This document shows, one piece after another, positions 40,456 to 42,994 of a stretch of 42,994 bases of DNA. Both the position numbers and the translations under genes were made by a program. Numbering within the stretch: the first letter of the stretch is position 1; the number at the start of each line of letters is the position of its first letter. Origin of the DNA: Mesorhizobium sp. (GTDB taxonomy: Bacteria > Pseudomonadota > Alphaproteobacteria > Rhizobiales > Rhizobiaceae); contig SUGL01000047.1 of NCBI GenBank assembly GCA_004963905.1, forward strand, positions 1 to 42,994, written 5' to 3'. The notes beneath the pieces are model-generated. The model was given only the letters and a program-made list of their open reading frames with translations, was not told where the DNA came from and searched no databases.

Positions 40456-40753
40456 CTGGCAGGAACCTCCATCAGCAGAATTTCGTTCTTAAGCACCCGG
40501 TCGCGGGCTTGTCGTTAATTCCCATTGACCAAGTCGGCGCACCCTTTTCTGTGACCGATGCTGAACCCCGGTGCGATCCGAAGGGCGCGCCTACTTCTTG
40601 CGCCGGCCAAGGAATCAGCCCAGCATTCGGGCTGGGGGATAGAAGCATTTATGGCCGGACGCGGCTTATCTGCGACTGACGATCCGGCCACTGGGAAGAC
40701 ACGTTCCGGGAACGGGCAAGCGAAAACGCTTGAAGCTCGAAAGGAACGCTTCG

Positions 40754-41131
40754 ATGTCTGCTGCCAAGTCAAGATCGGCCCGAGCCGTTCGCCCGGCCGG
40801 CCGACTCCTGTTTTCCCTGTTCGCCACGGTTGGGATGGTGACGCTGACTGCAACCGCCGTCGCGCACGACGCCAAACCCACGGCGGCGCTACCGCAAGGC
40901 TGGAGCTACCCCTTTGCCTGCTGCGCCAACTATGATTGCAAGGAGGTGCCGCAGACATCGATCGGCGAGCGGCCGGACGGCTATGTGATAAAAGGCACGG
41001 GCGAGGTGGTCGCCTACAGCGACAAGCGGGTCAAGAATTCGCCCGACGGCGAATATCACTGGTGCGCGCACCAGGCCGGGCTCGATGCCGGCAAGACCAT
41101 CTGCCTATTCGTGCCCCCGCCGTCCTACTAA
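40754..41131 (+). CDS. Small secreted Cys-containing protein, unknown function
   Basis: A 125-residue exported protein with a signal peptide ending near residue 38 (LLFSLFATVGMVTLTATAVAHD). The mature part has WSYPFACCANYDCKEVP and EYHWCAHQAGLDAGKTICLFVPPPSY, five cysteines that probably form disulfides. I do not recognise the family, though short proteins with CCxxxDC and WC motifs recur in rhizobia. ATG at 40754 is preceded by AAGGAA; a TTG at 40730 is in frame. It is flanked by GFA genes. The 298 bp upstream contain CAGCCC / GGGCTG near 40620 and little else. Confidence 0.7.
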   Translation: MSAAKSRSARAVRPAGRLLFSLFATVGMVTLTATAVAHDAKPTAALPQGWSYPFACCANYDCKEVPQTSIGERPDGYVIKGTGEVVAYSDKRVKNSPDGEYHWCAHQAGLDAGKTICLFVPPPSY

Positions 41132-41240
41132 AGCGCGTCGCGATCTTTCAGGTTCGCTTCATGCGCTTTGGGTTTTTGATTTTACGCATGTCTTTAACCC
41201 GAAACCGGTTCCGACTTTCGGGAGACATGCTTTAGGCTCT
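41132..41240 (+). repeat. Compound repeat: family B fragment plus family C copy 2
   Basis: AAAGCGCG...GCGCTTT near 41130-41170 resembles the end hairpin of family B. Next comes family C: GCATGTCT (41186-41193) with AGACATGC (41223-41230) and CCCGAAA (41198-41204) with TTTCGGG (41216-41222). It follows the small secreted protein gene directly. Confidence 0.75.
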
Positions 41241-41407
41241 TGAACACCTGGCCGGGCTGGGTGCCCGGCGCAAAGCGCGTGGCGGGCTGACCATGGGTAG
41301 GGCAGTGCCACCGACTCTGCTGACGACGGTTGTCAGGACCACTTCTTTATGTTGCCTTGCAGCTGGAGCAATTCCAGACGGGCGGCGGACAAGGAGAGGT
41401 GACGTTC

Positions 41408-41776
41408 ATGACCATCAAGGGAAGCTGCCATTGCAAGGCGACGACGTTCGAAGTGTCCGAAGCGCCGAAGACTGTAACGCAATGCACTTGCTCTTTCTGC
41501 TCCAAGCGCGGGTCGCTCTGGGCTTATTACGTCCCGTCGCAATTCAAGCTCACCAGCCCGCCCGAGAACGTCTCCTTCTACCGCTGGGGCTCGAAAACCA
41601 TCAAACACGGCTTCTGCGCCACTTGCGGCTGCGGTACCTTCACCGAAACCCCCGATTGGTCGACCGGTGAGCCTGACTTCGACAACCCGAAGATCAGCGT
41701 CAACTCCCGGCTGTTCGACGATTTCGACCTCGACAAGGTCGAAGTGGTGGTGATCGACGGCAAGAACCTCTGGTAG
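41408..41776 (+). CDS. GFA-family zinc-binding protein
   Basis: A 122-residue GFA-fold protein, shorter than the first and unlike it in detail. Cysteine motifs are SCHCKATTFEV, CTCSFCSKRGSLWAYY and CATCGCGTFTETPDW. The middle region SQFKLTSPPENVSFYRWGSKTIKHGFCATCGCG is typical. No substrate is known. The start at 41408 has GGAGAGG upstream. A roughly 280-bp gap with repeats separates it from the secreted protein gene. Confidence 0.88.
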   Translation: MTIKGSCHCKATTFEVSEAPKTVTQCTCSFCSKRGSLWAYYVPSQFKLTSPPENVSFYRWGSKTIKHGFCATCGCGTFTETPDWSTGEPDFDNPKISVNSRLFDDFDLDKVEVVVIDGKNLW

Positions 41777-41878
41777 CACTTTGCCGTTCCGCTTTTTGCC
41801 GCAATTCATGTTACAAGGCATGCGGAAGGGCTGATTTGGCGCGGCCGCGATGGCTGCGATTTGGAGAGGGACCATCTT

Positions 41879-42529
41879 ATGAAGAAGACCGTGCTCGTCG
41901 TCGTGGCGACGGCTGTGCTCGTGAGCGCCTGCACCACTACCGATCCGTATACCGGTGACCAGAAGATCTCCAACACGGCGGCCGGCGCCGGCCTCGGCGC
42001 TCTGGCAGGCGCCAGCCTTGGTCTGCTTGCCGGCGGCAATGACCGCCGCAACGCGTTGATCGGCGCGGGCATCGGCGCGCTCGCCGGTGGTGCGATCGGC
42101 GCGACGATGGACCAGAACGAGGCGGAGCTGCGCCGCCAGCTGCAGGGCACCGGCGTCAGCGTCACCCGCAGCGGCGACCAGATCATCCTCAACATGCCGT
42201 CCGACATCACCTTCAACGTCGATCAGGACGCGGTGAAGCCTGGCTTCTACCCGGTGCTGAACTCGGTGGCGCTGGTGTTGAACAAGTTCCGCCAGACCAC
42301 TGTCGACGTCTTCGGCCACACCGATTCGACCGGCGGCGACGAGCACAATTTCGACCTGTCGCAGCGCCGCGCCCTCGCGGTCGCCAACTACCTCTCCGGC
42401 CAGGGCGTCGATTCCCGCCGCTTTGCCGTCACCGGCTTCGGCAAGACGCGTCCGATCGCCTCCAACGCGACGGCCGCCGGCCGCGCCCAGAACCGGCGCG
42501 TCGAGATCCAGCTGTCGCCGCTCACCTGA
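41879..42529 (+). CDS. OmpA-family outer membrane lipoprotein (YiaD-like)
   Basis: A 216-residue lipoprotein. The signal peptide ends in the lipobox LVSAC, so Cys18 is the lipidated residue. Residues about 34-76 form a glycine-zipper segment (AAGAGLGALAGASLGLLAGG ... GAGIGALAGGAIGATM). The OmpA domain (about 105-210) shows VDVFGHTDSTGGDEHNFDLSQRRALAVANYLSGQGVDSRRF and GFGKTRPIASN ... NRRVEI, which binds peptidoglycan. It should anchor the outer membrane to the cell wall. A good terminator follows. Confidence 0.95.
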   Translation: MKKTVLVVVATAVLVSACTTTDPYTGDQKISNTAAGAGLGALAGASLGLLAGGNDRRNALIGAGIGALAGGAIGATMDQNEAELRRQLQGTGVSVTRSGDQIILNMPSDITFNVDQDAVKPGFYPVLNSVALVLNKFRQTTVDVFGHTDSTGGDEHNFDLSQRRALAVANYLSGQGVDSRRFAVTGFGKTRPIASNATAAGRAQNRRVEIQLSPLT

Positions 42530-42567
42530 GAAAAGCCGCTTCCAGCGGAGAGCGGCCCCATCAGGCA

Positions 42568-42595
42568 AAACGGCTCCTTCGGGGGCCGTTTTTGT
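42568..42595 (+). terminator. Terminator of the OmpA lipoprotein gene
   Basis: AAACGGCTCC (42568-42577) pairs with GGGGCCGTTT (42582-42591) around TTCG, with one wobble, and the stem is followed by TTTTTG. It lies 39 bp after the stop. Confidence 0.88.
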
Positions 42596-42615
42596 TCGGC
42601 CTGCCCCCAACTTAA

Positions 42616-42718
42616 TGCATGTCGCCCAGAAGTGTGCGCGGTTCTGGGACAACGACATGCATCAAAACAAGGACCTAAAGCGCGTCGTCTGAATCCTTTT
42701 CAGCGCGACGCGCTTTAG
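42616..42718 (+). repeat. Compound palindromic repeat, family B, copy 3
   Basis: TGCATGTCG (42616-42624) pairs with CGACATGCA (42653-42661), and CTAAAGCGCGTCG (42675-42687) with CGACGCGCTTTAG (42706-42718). Layout matches 38556-38660, including CAAAACAA between the two hairpins. It lies downstream of the OmpA terminator. Confidence 0.85.
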
Positions 42719-42805
42719 ATCAAAAGCCTTAGGACATTAGCTTCTTCTAATTGGCACTTTTCCAGAACCGGGGAAAAGACTAGCATCGACGCTGTTCCAG
42801 AGGGG

Positions 42806-42889
42806 ATGAGGCGGTACAACTGGCCGCGCTATCGACATTTTCCGCCTCGGTCTTGCACGGCCAGATCAAAGTCTGGGAGGAATGCATGA
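42806..42889 (+). other. Possible 27-codon upstream frame overlapping the next start
   Basis: An ATG at 42806 opens 27 codons and stops at the TGA (42887-42889) that overlaps the next ATG (42886) as ATGA. AGAGGGG is immediately before the ATG, too close for a good Shine-Dalgarno site. It may be a coupled leader peptide or chance. The rest of 42719-42885 shows no clear promoter. Confidence 0.25.
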
Positions 42890-42994
42890 CAAGAACGGCT
42901 CGCTTAGGGCGCTGCGGCGTCCTCGTTTTGACTGGTCTTTTGGGGGCATGGCTTGGAGCCTCGACGGCCCGGGCCGAAGACGCCAACAAGGCCG
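42886..42994 (+). CDS. Secreted protein, 5' end only
   Basis: Cut by the window end after 36 codons. The visible N-terminus is a signal peptide with basic start (MTRTARLGR), hydrophobic core (CGVLVLTGLLGAWLGA) and cleavage after ARA, then EDANKA. The start has GGGAGGA upstream. The family cannot be told from so little sequence. Confidence 0.6.
   Translation, partial: MTRTARLGRCGVLVLTGLLGAWLGASTARAEDANKA

Overview
The window looks like a chromosomal, housekeeping-rich stretch of an alphaproteobacterium of the order Hyphomicrobiales (Rhizobiales), most likely Mesorhizobium or a close relative. This rests on high GC, strong G/C third-position bias, lineage-typical genes (NDUFA12-type complex I subunit, DUF2155 protein, bacterial transglutaminase-like cysteine proteinase, DUF6455-like protein), the gene orders aat-accC-accB-aroQ-dsbA and rne / amiC-PBP1A-prfB, and small palindromic repeats of the kind scattered through Mesorhizobium genomes. 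Species cannot be fixed by eye.

Layout. 1-9 kb: pyridoxal-reductase-like aldo/keto reductase divergent from a LysR regulator; rplM-rpsI with a clear promoter; a TetR regulator divergent from an SRPBCC protein with tandem palindromic operators between them; thioesterase, enoyl-CoA hydratase, AAA ATPase, CoA-binding protein, O-acetylhomoserine sulfhydrylase and cupin genes. 9-17 kb: a 170-bp inverted repeat, a cytochrome P450, small membrane proteins, gamma-carbonic anhydrase, ankyrin protein, a LapG-like cysteine proteinase, a tandem-PilZ protein and a PAS protein (a possible c-di-GMP/surface group), then a rhomboid protease behind an unassigned terminator-bearing stretch, and a CBS protein. 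17-30 kb: gatB, GNAT, panB-panC, NDUFA12, DUF2155 protein, aat, accC-accB-aroQ, dsbA, an M48 peptidase, an aminotransferase and glutaminase. 31-43 kb: rne, amiC, class A PBP, prfB with its programmed frameshift, two GFA proteins flanking a small secreted protein, an OmpA lipoprotein, and the start of a secreted protein cut by the window end.

How it fits together. The genes are mostly core functions: translation (rplM, rpsI, gatB, prfB, aat), RNA decay (rne), cell wall growth and separation (PBP1A, amiC), fatty-acid initiation (accB, accC), pantothenate, methionine and shikimate steps, and envelope protein folding (dsbA, M48 peptidase). I found no phage, CRISPR, toxin-antitoxin, insertion sequence, tRNA or rRNA. 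The less explained material lies between genes: at least four palindromic repeat families, one copy of which is read into the N-terminus of a secreted protein; a possible small RNA or attenuator upstream of the rhomboid gene; a folded leader in front of the sulfhydrylase gene; and a long leader upstream of rne. I did not see a convincing new multi-gene system.
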